Below are positions 1-7,714 of a stretch of DNA of 21,797 nucleotides, one piece after another. Below the pieces are notes generated by a model. It made no database searches. It saw nothing but the letters and a program-made list of their open reading frames with translations, and had not been told where the DNA came from. The DNA comes from a virus. The position numbers and the translations under genes were made by a program. Numbering within the stretch: the stretch's first letter is position 1; each line of letters begins with the position of its first letter. The DNA is taken from the IMG/VR virus record IMGVR_UViG_3300036770_000834, positions 1-21,797 of that record. The stretch is one strand, 5' to 3'.

Positions 1-25
1 CTAAATATTCAACAAAACGTTTCAT
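1..25 (-). CDS. Start of a further phage gene (partial)
   Basis: Sixteen bases after the stop of the nucleotidyltransferase gene there is an ATG on the minus strand that reads MKRFVEYL before the window ends. An AGAG-like ribosome-binding element lies upstream, within AAAGAAAGAGTATATA. The short spacing fits continuation of the same operon. Only eight codons are visible, so the product cannot be identified. Confidence 0.5.
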
Positions 26-40
26 TATATACTCTTTCTT

Positions 41-841
41 TTATTGATCACACTTGTCAATTAAATATCTTAACCAACGAATGGATCCTACCTCTACTGA
101 TTCTGGTAACATAACACCTTCTTTCCCCAGCGTCTCACGTGCAGATGCTGTAAGTGTTGCATAATCAGGTCTAGATTTAATCTTCTTTAAGATGTTTTCT
201 ATAGTCTCAAGATCAGTGCTATTAGCAGAATCACCCAACAACAATTTTGCAATCTGATTTGGATCTTTTGTTATTACTTTATCAGTTGCAGGATCTATTA
301 GTCCATTCTTGTAACTGTACTTATAATTTTGTGCTCTAGCAATAGACGCTAATAAAACGTGACGATGCATGCCTTTATACGGACTATCTGCTAAACCACC
401 ACGCATGCTCCACTGTTGCCAAACTGGATCTGCACTGAACATGAAATCTGTTTGTACAAATCCATTTTTCTCGTCACCCATGATAGGCGCTCTGAAATGT
501 ACATTATCACCAGATAGTTGAATCCAATTACTACGATCAACTTTGGTATTCATTACATCAGTTGACTGTATGCCAGATTTTAATGCCCACTGAATTAGGA
601 TGTTCTTCAATTGATCTTTTGTTATTTCGTTCTCATTAACACTTAAGTCTAAATCACCACTGCTGGTCTTTCTGCCCGTTGTGCCTAGCCACTTAATTGG
701 AATTCCGCTATTGTCTACATCCTTACTAAAATCTAAGCCTGTTATTTTTTCAAGCCACTTGATGGTGGGCATTATTTCTTGTTGGTTTATTCTACGACAC
801 ATTAGTGTGCCGTCTTGTAGTTTAAATACGTTTTGACTCAT
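41..841 (-). CDS. Polymerase-beta-superfamily nucleotidyltransferase-like protein
   Basis: The 266-residue product carries the hallmark of the pol-beta nucleotidyltransferase fold. A Gly-rich segment (LGTTGRKTSSGDLDL, residues 52-66) ends in the paired metal-binding acids D63 and D65, and a third candidate acid sits in a strand-like segment (QTDFMF, D132). Such enzymes transfer a nucleotide from NTP to RNA, protein or a small molecule; the substrate here cannot be read. Residues 139-170, with several Trp, Arg and His, look conserved in character and may shape the acceptor site. There is no signal peptide or membrane segment. The gene follows the ligase-like gene by five bases, so the two are probably co-translated and may act together. 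Starts at ATG with no competing upstream start. The fold is fairly secure, the function open; a toxin or tRNA-modifying role is possible but unproven. Confidence 0.7.
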   Translation of the reverse strand: MSQNVFKLQDGTLMCRRINQQEIMPTIKWLEKITGLDFSKDVDNSGIPIKWLGTTGRKTSSGDLDLSVNENEITKDQLKNILIQWALKSGIQSTDVMNTKVDRSNWIQLSGDNVHFRAPIMGDEKNGFVQTDFMFSADPVWQQWSMRGGLADSPYKGMHRHVLLASIARAQNYKYSYKNGLIDPATDKVITKDPNQIAKLLLGDSANSTDLETIENILKKIKSRPDYATLTASARETLGKEGVMLPESVEVGSIRWLRYLIDKCDQ

Positions 842-846
842 ATATT

Positions 847-2052
847 TTAACTTTCACTGTATTGAATACGATTTATCAAACGCACTATGCCACGATCATT
901 CCCTACGGCAACATAGCCTTCAGCGGAATTTACTTTATATCCATCGTTTTCTTTTACAAATACACCGGTACTTTCAATCTGTTTGATTTTATCAAGAATC
1001 AACATTTTAAGCTCTATTATTTTTTTGTAAACAGAAAAAACTCCCAATATTGCATTTAGATTATCACCTATAAATTTTTCAATTTTTTCAGTTGATTTTG
1101 CTGATGCTTCTGGATCTGCGGTTGATACTTCTAAGTTTTTCTCTTTATAGTATTCTATGAAGTCTTTTAATAATCTCATAGGATCAATAATCAGTTGACG
1201 ATCACGCATTTTGTCATGTACGAATGATTTCATATACGTTGAAAAATCAACATTATTGATCATGCTATTAAATTTTATTGGATCAATTTTGGTAATAGTA
1301 GATGCACTCTTGCGAAGTCCTACTAATATTTTTGCATTTTCTTCTGGAGTCAGACTGGCAATTCCAGTATAATCTCTGTAAGTATCATCGCTCATCCATA
1401 CGTTTTTATTCTGTTTTATCCCAGAAGTATTTGCCTCGTAGGTTGGAGTCATTTCTGTTAGATTATTACCCTCGTATGTCGTATGAAAGAATATTCCTAT
1501 TTTTGCTTGACTGATTCTATTTCCTAAATCACTGTCAACTATCACAGCATATGTAGTATTGTTAGGAGTGAAGGTATACATTTGTTGACCATTTGTGTTT
1601 GATATTAAGATATCATCTGCGATAAACAATAATTTACCCTGTATAACTTTTCCTATTTCTAGAGAAGATAGATATCTAAAACATAGTTTTAGTCTCTTTG
1701 CTAGTAGATCATCATCACCGTAGAATTTATCAATATCAGATGATGATTTACATGCTGCGTCAGGTAATTGTAGTGCTTGATCTGTGCCTATAAAAAATCT
1801 GCCATCTGCTGGATCAGCACCACAAACTATAGAAAGGGATCCATCCCATTTTACTTTTGTTTTTCCTACCTTACCCTGTCCTGTGGCAAACATTCTTCTT
1901 AAATTTTCTACATAGTTAAATGCTCTTTTTGCGCCATTAAAGCCTTGCTTGAAGATCAAATCTTCAAGATGTTCTATATGAAAATCTTTACCCTGTTTGT
2001 CTTCTAAAATAAGCCACTTTGGCGAACGATTTTCTACTTCAAATAGTTTCAT
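847..2052 (-). CDS. Ligase-superfamily-like protein with KWDGS motif
   Basis: A 401-residue protein if the ATG at 2052 is used. A TTG six bases further upstream also opens the frame, but GGA is eight bases from the ATG and too close to the TTG. Residues 68-72 read KWDGS, matching motif I (KxDG) of covalent nucleotidyltransferases such as DNA and RNA ligases, where the Lys carries AMP. A hydrophobic/acidic stretch (GKLLFIADDILI, about 139-150) is placed like motif III. Near the C-terminus EGYV (378-381) resembles motif IV. Thirteen residues after its Glu comes R391, the same spacing as Glu to the first motif-V Lys in the RNA ligase of this window, though here it is Arg. Neighbours are a nucleotidyltransferase and two unknown proteins. 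The catalytic motifs are an inference from short matches; it could be an inactive or structural relative. Confidence 0.5.
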   Translation of the reverse strand: MKLFEVENRSPKWLILEDKQGKDFHIEHLEDLIFKQGFNGAKRAFNYVENLRRMFATGQGKVGKTKVKWDGSLSIVCGADPADGRFFIGTDQALQLPDAACKSSSDIDKFYGDDDLLAKRLKLCFRYLSSLEIGKVIQGKLLFIADDILISNTNGQQMYTFTPNNTTYAVIVDSDLGNRISQAKIGIFFHTTYEGNNLTEMTPTYEANTSGIKQNKNVWMSDDTYRDYTGIASLTPEENAKILVGLRKSASTITKIDPIKFNSMINNVDFSTYMKSFVHDKMRDRQLIIDPMRLLKDFIEYYKEKNLEVSTADPEASAKSTEKIEKFIGDNLNAILGVFSVYKKIIELKMLILDKIKQIESTGVFVKENDGYKVNSAEGYVAVGNDRGIVRLINRIQYSES

Positions 2053-2065
2053 ATTCAATTTCCAT

Positions 2066-2872
2066 TCATATTGTAGGAGTTTCTATATTCGAAGTATATC
2101 CGTCTAGTTTTGATGGAATTGTTCCGCCTATATATCTTTTCCATTGTTCAAATATTTCATTAAGATATGTTGGATTTTTTACCTCGTAGACCTGATATTT
2201 AAACGTTGAGTGAGTTATTTCTACCTTGGGAATATCTCCAATAACACCGGAATCTACTTTAGATTTAAGTTCATCTGGCAAATTCAAAAGATATACCCCT
2301 TTTTTCCTTATAAAGACCCATGCAGGCTCTCCTGGTCTAGTAGATAACGTTGTTTCAAAAACGATTTCATCAGTGTCTGGTATATTGGCCATTAAACTGG
2401 AAATATTGGATATAGCAATTTTATTTGAAGTTGGTAATTCAGTTTTTAGTTTAAAAATAATTTCAGCACGTTTTTTAGCCGTATCCATAAAATATTCTTT
2501 TATTGCGTTAAGATTTATACTATTAGGAGGCAATCTTCTAAAGGCATCAGACAAAGTTTCTATACCAATTAAAATTTCATTTATTGTTTTATTTTCTTCT
2601 CCAGTAGTCATATATGATCTAACATATTGTATTAGACTATCTTTGATAGTATCTTCATTAGCCAATACATCATCTCTATTAGAAACATTTATATTTGCCG
2701 CATCCAATCTTTTTTTATAATCATTAAATCCGGTCATTGCCACCTGAGAAATAACAGTGGGATTTTTTACTTCGTTTGGATCTAATCCTTTTAGTCTTGA
2801 GTACTCACCACCTGTTTGTTTATCCATCCATCTGGTAAAAAAACCTTCATTTATTTTTTTATTTACTTTCAT
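2066..2872 (-). CDS. Unrecognised 268-aa phage protein
   Basis: I do not recognise this family. The protein is hydrophilic and mixed helical, with a predominantly helical first half (about residues 50-165). The second half looks more beta-rich and includes RPGEPAWVFIRKKGVYLLN near residues 184-202. There is no signal peptide, membrane helix or clear catalytic motif. Its ATG overlaps the end of the 83-aa gene by 14 bases, and the ligase-like gene starts 13 bases after its stop, so it belongs to the same transcription unit as the NTase and ligase-like genes. The position suggests a partner in that module, but an ordinary virion or scaffold role cannot be excluded. Confidence 0.6.
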   Translation of the reverse strand: MKVNKKINEGFFTRWMDKQTGGEYSRLKGLDPNEVKNPTVISQVAMTGFNDYKKRLDAANINVSNRDDVLANEDTIKDSLIQYVRSYMTTGEENKTINEILIGIETLSDAFRRLPPNSINLNAIKEYFMDTAKKRAEIIFKLKTELPTSNKIAISNISSLMANIPDTDEIVFETTLSTRPGEPAWVFIRKKGVYLLNLPDELKSKVDSGVIGDIPKVEITHSTFKYQVYEVKNPTYLNEIFEQWKRYIGGTIPSKLDGYTSNIETPTI

Positions 2873-3110
2873 TCTGGATCCTTTTCATACCTCTAGAAAA
2901 CTTAGACGAGTCCTGATTTCTAATACTGTTAAGTAATCTACGTTCTAATTCATCGGCCTGATCTGAATTATAATTTTCTTTTATGGAATTAATTAGATTT
3001 ATTGCACCTTGAATTACATGTTGTGCTCTTGATTCTATAATCGCATTTTTGTCTTTTTGGATTTTTAATGAATCTAATTCTTCCAAAATACTACGAGTTT
3101 TTCTTTGCAA
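2859..3110 (-). CDS. Small helical protein, unrecognised (TTG start)
   Basis: An 83-residue, highly charged protein that should be almost entirely helical (KTRSILEELDSLKIQKDKNA followed by an amphipathic helix). I do not recognise the family. The start is TTG at 3110, chosen because GGAG lies seven bases upstream (TTGGAGCTATATTTTG) and no ATG occurs early in the frame. It is the first gene after the helicase, beyond a 57-base gap that holds a late-promoter-like motif, so it may begin its own transcript with the three following genes. It overlaps the 268-aa gene by 14 bases, which argues that it is real. Confidence 0.55.
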   Translation of the reverse strand: MQRKTRSILEELDSLKIQKDKNAIIESRAQHVIQGAINLINSIKENYNSDQADELERRLLNSIRNQDSSKFSRGMKRIQNESK

Positions 3111-3138
3111 AATATAGCTCCAAGTTAGTTATAATATT

Positions 3139-3147
3139 GTATTTATT
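3139..3147 (-). promoter_or_regulatory. Late-promoter-like AATAAATAC
   Basis: In the short gap between the helicase stop and the 83-aa gene the minus strand reads AAATAAATACAATATTATAAC. T4-type late promoters consist of TATAAATA at -10, read by the gp55 sigma factor. This site shares ATAAATA and is followed by enough room for a leader and a GGAG ribosome site. The AT-rich background makes chance matches likely. Confidence 0.35.
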
Positions 3148-3167
3148 TGAAGTATTAAAAAAATAAA

Positions 3168-4571
3168 TCAATCTCTACTTAACTTTAAGTCATTAAGCAA
3201 ACTTTTCAATTTACTACTTTGTGCAGTTGCTTCTGGCGCCTTAATCTCGCCGGTTTCTTGATCCACTATAGATTTGGCCTTAATTGAACTCATGATACTA
3301 CCTATTTGTGGTTTAATCGTTCCAGGTGTTCCCTGTGCATCTTCACCCGCATCAGTAATACGCAGTGTGTCAATATCATAATCCAAATCTATTTTTGTGC
3401 CTACGCCACTGCTGCTACGAGTTTTCATCAACTGAATTTGGTATCGTCCACGTTCACGCATGGCTCTACTGGTAAAAATACCAAACACATTATCTGCTGT
3501 ATTAATCTTGGAAATACCACCACTGATATGACTATGATCAAATTCTATTTCTTCAACGGACGATCTATTCAACTGTGATGCAGTAACTAGTAGAAGATTC
3601 AATTCTTTTGCCAGATTACGTAATTCTTCACTGACATATTTGTCCTTAACGAACAAATTAGATGGATCAACCTTTGCGCTTACCGGCATGATCAAGTCAA
3701 GATAGTCTACCATGATAAAATCTATTCGTTGTCCACTTTGAACTTCAAGTTCCTTTAGATAAGCACGGATTTGATTTACATTGCTTTGTGCAGGCATGTA
3801 TTTAATGCGTAGATTTCCAGATTTTTTGCCGGCTATTTTTACTTTGATTTCTAGATTATCTAAGTCCTTGAATATTTCTTTGGTTGATACTCCTGCAATC
3901 ATGCTATCCATACGCATAGCACTTAGTTCTTCGCTAAGTTCAAGTGTCAAATAAACACCATTAAGCCCTTGTGTAACCCAATTAACTGCAATATTTTGCA
4001 TGAATAGACTTTTACCACTGCCTGACCCACCCGCAAAAATGTTTAACTCACCACGATTCATGCCACCAAACAATCGCTTGTCCATGGTAGGCCAACCCGT
4101 GCTTACTTGTCCATTATTTGATTTAATTTTCAGCAGTCTGGCACGTGGATCAGCAAAGTAATCAGTTCCCATATCACGGGTAAGACTGATTTGAACAGCA
4201 TCTTTGATTAGTTTTTCTACAGGATCAAAATCACCCTTCTCGATCATGTCGGCTGCTTTAAGAATAGCACGCTCTAGTTCATTCTTCTTTGTGAAACTTT
4301 CAAACTCAGCCATGAACCAATCATAGTGATTGACACTTAATTCAGTTACATCCTGTAAGTCAGTACCAGTTACTGCCTTTATTTGTGCTAACTTTGGCAT
4401 AGCATTATACTTAGAAGTATGTTCCTTTATGAAAACTGCTACACTTTTTACACTTTTATGAAAATTATCTGGATTGAATATGTTTTGAACACGAACATAT
4501 AATTCAGGATTATGAACCATAATCTCTATGAATAATTTTTGTAAATCAACACTATATTCTTTATTACTCAT
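3168..4571 (-). CDS. 41: Replicative DNA helicase (T4 gp41-like, DnaB family)
   Basis: A 467-residue hexameric 5'-3' helicase that would unwind the phage replication fork and carry the primase. The N-terminal domain (about 1-140) is followed by the RecA-like motor. Walker A is GGSGSGKS (181-188), a DnaB-type acidic segment LELSEE is at 210-215, Walker B is FIMVDYLDL (285-293), the sensor-type TASQLNRSS is at 330-338, and a probable arginine-finger region is MKTRSSSGVG (382-391). Length matches T4 gp41 (475 aa). The ATG overlaps the end of the primase gene by eight bases, so the two primosome subunits are translationally coupled. The C-terminal 50 residues are polar and probably flexible, a likely site for contact with primase or loader. 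Assignment to the family is secure. Confidence 0.95.
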   Translation of the reverse strand: MSNKEYSVDLQKLFIEIMVHNPELYVRVQNIFNPDNFHKSVKSVAVFIKEHTSKYNAMPKLAQIKAVTGTDLQDVTELSVNHYDWFMAEFESFTKKNELERAILKAADMIEKGDFDPVEKLIKDAVQISLTRDMGTDYFADPRARLLKIKSNNGQVSTGWPTMDKRLFGGMNRGELNIFAGGSGSGKSLFMQNIAVNWVTQGLNGVYLTLELSEELSAMRMDSMIAGVSTKEIFKDLDNLEIKVKIAGKKSGNLRIKYMPAQSNVNQIRAYLKELEVQSGQRIDFIMVDYLDLIMPVSAKVDPSNLFVKDKYVSEELRNLAKELNLLLVTASQLNRSSVEEIEFDHSHISGGISKINTADNVFGIFTSRAMRERGRYQIQLMKTRSSSGVGTKIDLDYDIDTLRITDAGEDAQGTPGTIKPQIGSIMSSIKAKSIVDQETGEIKAPEATAQSSKLKSLLNDLKLSRD

Positions 4572-5619
4572 TCTTTATCTTTTTTTCTAATATTTGTATT
4601 TTTATGGGATTAGATTCTACGCCATCTAGAATTGATTTTAGAGTAAATAATTTTCCATATTTAACAACGGCATCATTTACGTCTTTGCAATCCTTTCTCC
4701 ACACAGGAAAACTTACATTCCATCCATATTCTAATGCACGCTTTATAGTAACTTCACCTGGCCAAACTTCACGCCCTTGCTTATTATAATGTTTATCAAA
4801 GTCAGGAATTACTATAACATTTTTACCAAGAGATTCTATTATATCTGCCTGCTGCTCTGATATATCATTAGTTTGAGTACTAACACCATCAATACTCATA
4901 GCATCAAATGTTCCTTCGACCACTAAAACAATTTTGTTATCTTTATGTTGATTATCAAGGTTGAAAACAAAATGTCCTGGATGATCGCTATGATACTTTT
5001 TGATCTTTGTTGTTGTATCAGTAAGTCTAGCCGTATATCCTACAATCTGATTCTTGTAGTAGAAAGGAACAATTACTCTATGATTTAATTTATTCTCGAT
5101 ATTAGGTGACCAGAAAAAATTATATTTACTCAAGTCTATGCATCTATCATGTATATACTGAACTGCGTTTGCTAGATCATCAAATACATTTTCACCACTA
5201 GCGATTACAGCATCAATAATGTTTATGGCATTGGATGGTAGTTGTCGTGACTCAAATGAAAATTCTTCTTGAACAGCAATAGGATTTTCTATTAGTATGG
5301 TATTTTTTAATCTAAGACTTTCGAGTACCAATCGCTGTATTTCATTTTCGTTGGCACCCATCCATTTAAGTAATTTTCTGTATTTGAAACTTAAGGTTCT
5401 ACCAGGTACATAACTGGTTTTAAATCCACAGTTGAAACAGTGATAACTTATTTTGCCATCTGTTTCTACTAGTACGCCGCCGCGACTTCTGGTGTCCGAA
5501 TTATGACCATTGTTATGGCAGCAGGGCGCATTGAAACTTAACCATCCACTTTGTGATGATTTTTGTTTTCTCGGCAATAAAGATATGGTATAGTCGCTGA
5601 TGATAGTATTAAGCATCAC
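4564..5619 (-). CDS. 61: DNA primase (T4 gp61-like)
   Basis: A 351-residue primase that would make RNA primers for lagging-strand synthesis with the overlapping helicase gene product. The N-terminal zinc-ribbon is visible: C33, C34, H35 and H39 around PCCHNNGH, then C61 and C64 in YHCFNCGF. The TOPRIM catalytic core follows, with the Glu/Asp of VVEGTFDAM (E235, D239) and the metal-binding PDFD (D273, D275). Both blocks are where the T4 gp61 family has them, and the length is close to T4 gp61 (342 aa). The frame opens with ATGATG; either ATG could be used. It is separated from the tail block by 53 bases containing a TATACT box on the minus strand, so it may have its own promoter. Family assignment is secure. 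Confidence 0.93.
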   Translation of the reverse strand: MMLNTIISDYTISLLPRKQKSSQSGWLSFNAPCCHNNGHNSDTRSRGGVLVETDGKISYHCFNCGFKTSYVPGRTLSFKYRKLLKWMGANENEIQRLVLESLRLKNTILIENPIAVQEEFSFESRQLPSNAINIIDAVIASGENVFDDLANAVQYIHDRCIDLSKYNFFWSPNIENKLNHRVIVPFYYKNQIVGYTARLTDTTTKIKKYHSDHPGHFVFNLDNQHKDNKIVLVVEGTFDAMSIDGVSTQTNDISEQQADIIESLGKNVIVIPDFDKHYNKQGREVWPGEVTIKRALEYGWNVSFPVWRKDCKDVNDAVVKYGKLFTLKSILDGVESNPIKIQILEKKIKNE

Positions 5620-5672
5620 ACTATTTTAGTATAAAGATGGAAAACTAACAAATTTTTTGTTATACTAACAGA

Positions 5673-7004
5673 TTAGTTGTATTCTTCCCAAATCATGCTT
5701 GCGACACAATCATCGTTGTTTGTGGTCGCCTGAACGGCTACTAGAAATACTTCTTGAGTTCCATCAATTCTTCGTGTAAGTTGCAAACTGCTATTGAAAT
5801 CTTTTAACATCATGTTAAATGGCTGCAATGCACCACTAATACTACCTCCAAATATACCCTCTAACATTTTTGTACCACCTGTGTAACTAGTGGCAGTTAT
5901 GTTATATTCAACATGGCTTTCGTTAGCGGCACTAACCCACGTGCCTCCAGTTAATGTAATATCGTTTAATATTTGATATCTATATGCAGCGTTTTGAAGT
6001 CCATATAAATTTACATTTGATGGCACTACTACACCATCAAGTTGAGCGGATTTAAGACGTAATGCTATGATCGGCGTAAAATCAGTGTTTGATAAATTGA
6101 CACCAGTTAATGGAGTAGAAACTGCTCTAGGACTTACTTTCGGCGTAGAACCACCTTCCGACACAACTGTATTACAAATATGTTTCAATCTGCTATTGCT
6201 TGAAGTACTAGAAACATTTTCTATTTCATATCGTATAGGCAGAGTAGCAGTGGTCATGTAAACGCTGTCTAATATATTTGCATGATTGAACGTATGTGCT
6301 AAGACAAATTTTCCGTCTATTACAAATCCTATTCTTATACTGCCAGCACCTAGCCACTCGACGTCTGCCCACATTATCTGTGCTTTTGTCCAGTCAAGAT
6401 TAATAGTGCTTGTGCCACTGCCATTTAAAGGATCATTGCTCCATTCTGTTTGTGATACACGAATATCACTGGCTGATCCAGTAGTATAACTACGTTTTAC
6501 AATATATGTTGTAGTGCCATCACGTTCTAAAAATATACCGTTACGTGCACCGAATAATCCTACTCGTTGTCTTAATCCTTCTTTACCCTCGTTAAAAACG
6601 AAAGTGTTTATAGTAAGTTGACTTTTACCAGGTTGATATATAAAAACTCTTTTTGTTTCTCTGACAACTTTATCGCCTGACGATGTGGTAACGTTCATTG
6701 ACATCGTGCTTTCATTTACCAAGTGAGTAATTGATCCAGATCCAGATAGTGCAGTATCCCATACTCTGGTATCATCACCATAACGTAGGGTACTATCAAA
6801 AAGAGTATACGGTTCAGATACTCTAAAACGTCCAAAAGCATCAGTTGCAATTGCTGCGAATTGTGTTCTTAGAACTGGTTGTCCAAAACTGTTGTATTCT
6901 AACGCCTTATGTAAATTTAGCAGATTAGTTTCTTGCGGATGCCAGTAGTTTGTAGTGTTAGTTCTTGGCGATTGATTTGGTTGTGGACCAGTGATGATTG
7001 TCAT
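5673..7004 (-). CDS. Phage structural protein, tail/adhesin block (443 aa)
   Basis: A 443-residue Ser/Thr/Asn-rich, beta-rich protein with no signal peptide. The N-terminal segment contains RTQFAAIATDAFGRFRVSEP (residues 46-65), followed by repeated beta segments such as DTRVWDTALSGSGSITHLVN. I have an impression of similar proteins among structural genes of aquatic myoviruses but cannot verify it. It is the last gene of the adhesin operon, four bases after the ubiquitin-like gene, with GGA eight bases upstream of the ATG. Its role is probably in a tail fibre or capsid decoration and may involve oligomeric beta structure. No enzyme motif is evident. Confidence 0.65.
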   Translation of the reverse strand: MTIITGPQPNQSPRTNTTNYWHPQETNLLNLHKALEYNSFGQPVLRTQFAAIATDAFGRFRVSEPYTLFDSTLRYGDDTRVWDTALSGSGSITHLVNESTMSMNVTTSSGDKVVRETKRVFIYQPGKSQLTINTFVFNEGKEGLRQRVGLFGARNGIFLERDGTTTYIVKRSYTTGSASDIRVSQTEWSNDPLNGSGTSTINLDWTKAQIMWADVEWLGAGSIRIGFVIDGKFVLAHTFNHANILDSVYMTTATLPIRYEIENVSSTSSNSRLKHICNTVVSEGGSTPKVSPRAVSTPLTGVNLSNTDFTPIIALRLKSAQLDGVVVPSNVNLYGLQNAAYRYQILNDITLTGGTWVSAANESHVEYNITATSYTGGTKMLEGIFGGSISGALQPFNMMLKDFNSSLQLTRRIDGTQEVFLVAVQATTNNDDCVASMIWEEYN

Positions 7005-7007
7005 AAA

Positions 7008-7430
7008 TTATGTCCAGGGTCTGCCTTCTATTAATCCATCAGGATTTGAATTATCCACTACGGTATTGCCACTGTAATAAGTTGGTAATTCGGCTATGTT
7101 GAGAGTAAATCTTGGATTACCACTTGCTTCACGATCTAAGGCTGCTAATGCTAATTTAGCCACTTGACGATCTTCTAGAGTTGTTAATCTTGATATTTTA
7201 TTTGCACTACGCAGTGACACATTGCTTTCTATGCCATAATCTTCAAACGTTGCATCAGTATTACTCAACAGTGTACTGCCATAGTATAGGGTATACCAAC
7301 TGACATTGACATTCGTTGCTGTTTCTATGTTTGCTTTAAGTGTGCCAACCGTGTCGGTAGTTGCAACTACATAAGTATCATATAGCGCCGTATTCAACAA
7401 ACTTTGAACTGACAGTGATATAGTTGCCAT
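7008..7430 (-). CDS. Ubiquitin-like (beta-grasp) protein in tail block
   Basis: A 140-residue protein whose first about 75 residues align with ubiquitin without large gaps. Residues 26-36 (DTVGTLKANIE) match ubiquitin DTIENVKAKIQ, then YTLYYGSTLL (46-55) matches RLIFAGKQL, then TFEDYGIESNVSL (61-73) matches TLSDYNIQKESTL. That covers the helix, the third and fourth strands and the final strand of the beta-grasp fold. There is no C-terminal di-Gly directly after the domain. Instead a helical linker (about 80-102) and a tail ending in GRPWT follow, so conjugation is not implied. The ATG overlaps the stop of the 89-aa gene (TAATG), and the 443-aa structural gene follows after four bases. Ubiquitin folds also serve as plain binding modules, and a virion component is the conservative reading. 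No E1, E2 or JAB protease is encoded in the window. Confidence 0.65.
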   Translation of the reverse strand: MATISLSVQSLLNTALYDTYVVATTDTVGTLKANIETATNVNVSWYTLYYGSTLLSNTDATFEDYGIESNVSLRSANKISRLTTLEDRQVAKLALAALDREASGNPRFTLNIAELPTYYSGNTVVDNSNPDGLIEGRPWT

Positions 7431-7699
7431 TATTTAGTGGCTCCATATCCTGGGTAAAGACTGACACTATCACTGCGCATATCGGCTGGATTTTTACTAT
7501 GATGTATATCATCGCCTGCTGGATAAGCACTACTTAATGGAAAGTAGTGTTCATCGGGTTCAGTGGTTGCTTTACCTATGCCAGACAATACAAGTATATC
7601 TGTTACACCGTCATCATCATCTGAGGGTATATCTTTTTTCTTTGCTGGCTCCAATGCACTGAGTTCATCAAATGTTTTAAGTAATTCGGCTATTTTCAT
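7430..7699 (-). CDS. Small acidic protein, unrecognised (89 aa)
   Basis: An 89-residue protein with a short N-terminal helix (MKIAELLKTFDELSALEPA), an acidic run (SDDDD, residues 26-30) and a Pro/Gly/Tyr-rich C-terminus ending SLYPGYGATK. Much of it is probably disordered. I do not recognise it. It lies between the LamG-like gene (15-base gap containing ATAAATAC) and the ubiquitin-like gene, which it overlaps by one base as TAATG. Tight packing and frame conservation argue that it is a real gene. It could be a linker or chaperone for a neighbouring adhesin, which is inference only. Confidence 0.55.
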   Translation of the reverse strand: MKIAELLKTFDELSALEPAKKKDIPSDDDDGVTDILVLSGIGKATTEPDEHYFPLSSAYPAGDDIHHSKNPADMRSDSVSLYPGYGATK

Positions 7700-7703
7700 A
7701 GTA

Positions 7704-7713
7704 GTATTTATCC
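7704..7713 (-). promoter_or_regulatory. Late-promoter-like GGATAAATAC
   Basis: The 15-base gap between the LamG-like gene and the 89-aa gene reads TGGATAAATACTACT before the ATG. It contains the ATAAATAC core also found in the gaps at 3139 and 13225. Here it sits only five bases from the start codon, so a transcript from it would be nearly leaderless. It could instead serve as a weak GGA ribosome site, or be chance. Confidence 0.3.
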
Positions 7714-7714
7714 A

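Noticed and set aside
2226-2720. Plus-strand open frame of 164 aa
   Set aside because: It is fully antisense to the 268-aa gene, which is packed tightly in an operon; the product has no domain character.
5647-5661. Terminator between the tail block and primase (AACAAA-TTT-TTTGTT)
   Set aside because: The stem is only six A/T-rich pairs with one G-C, and the U-tract is inside the loop rather than after the stem; not convincing.
7008-7430. A complete phage ubiquitin conjugation system
   Set aside because: No E1, E2, or JAB-type protease is encoded nearby, and the ubiquitin-like domain lacks a terminal di-Gly.
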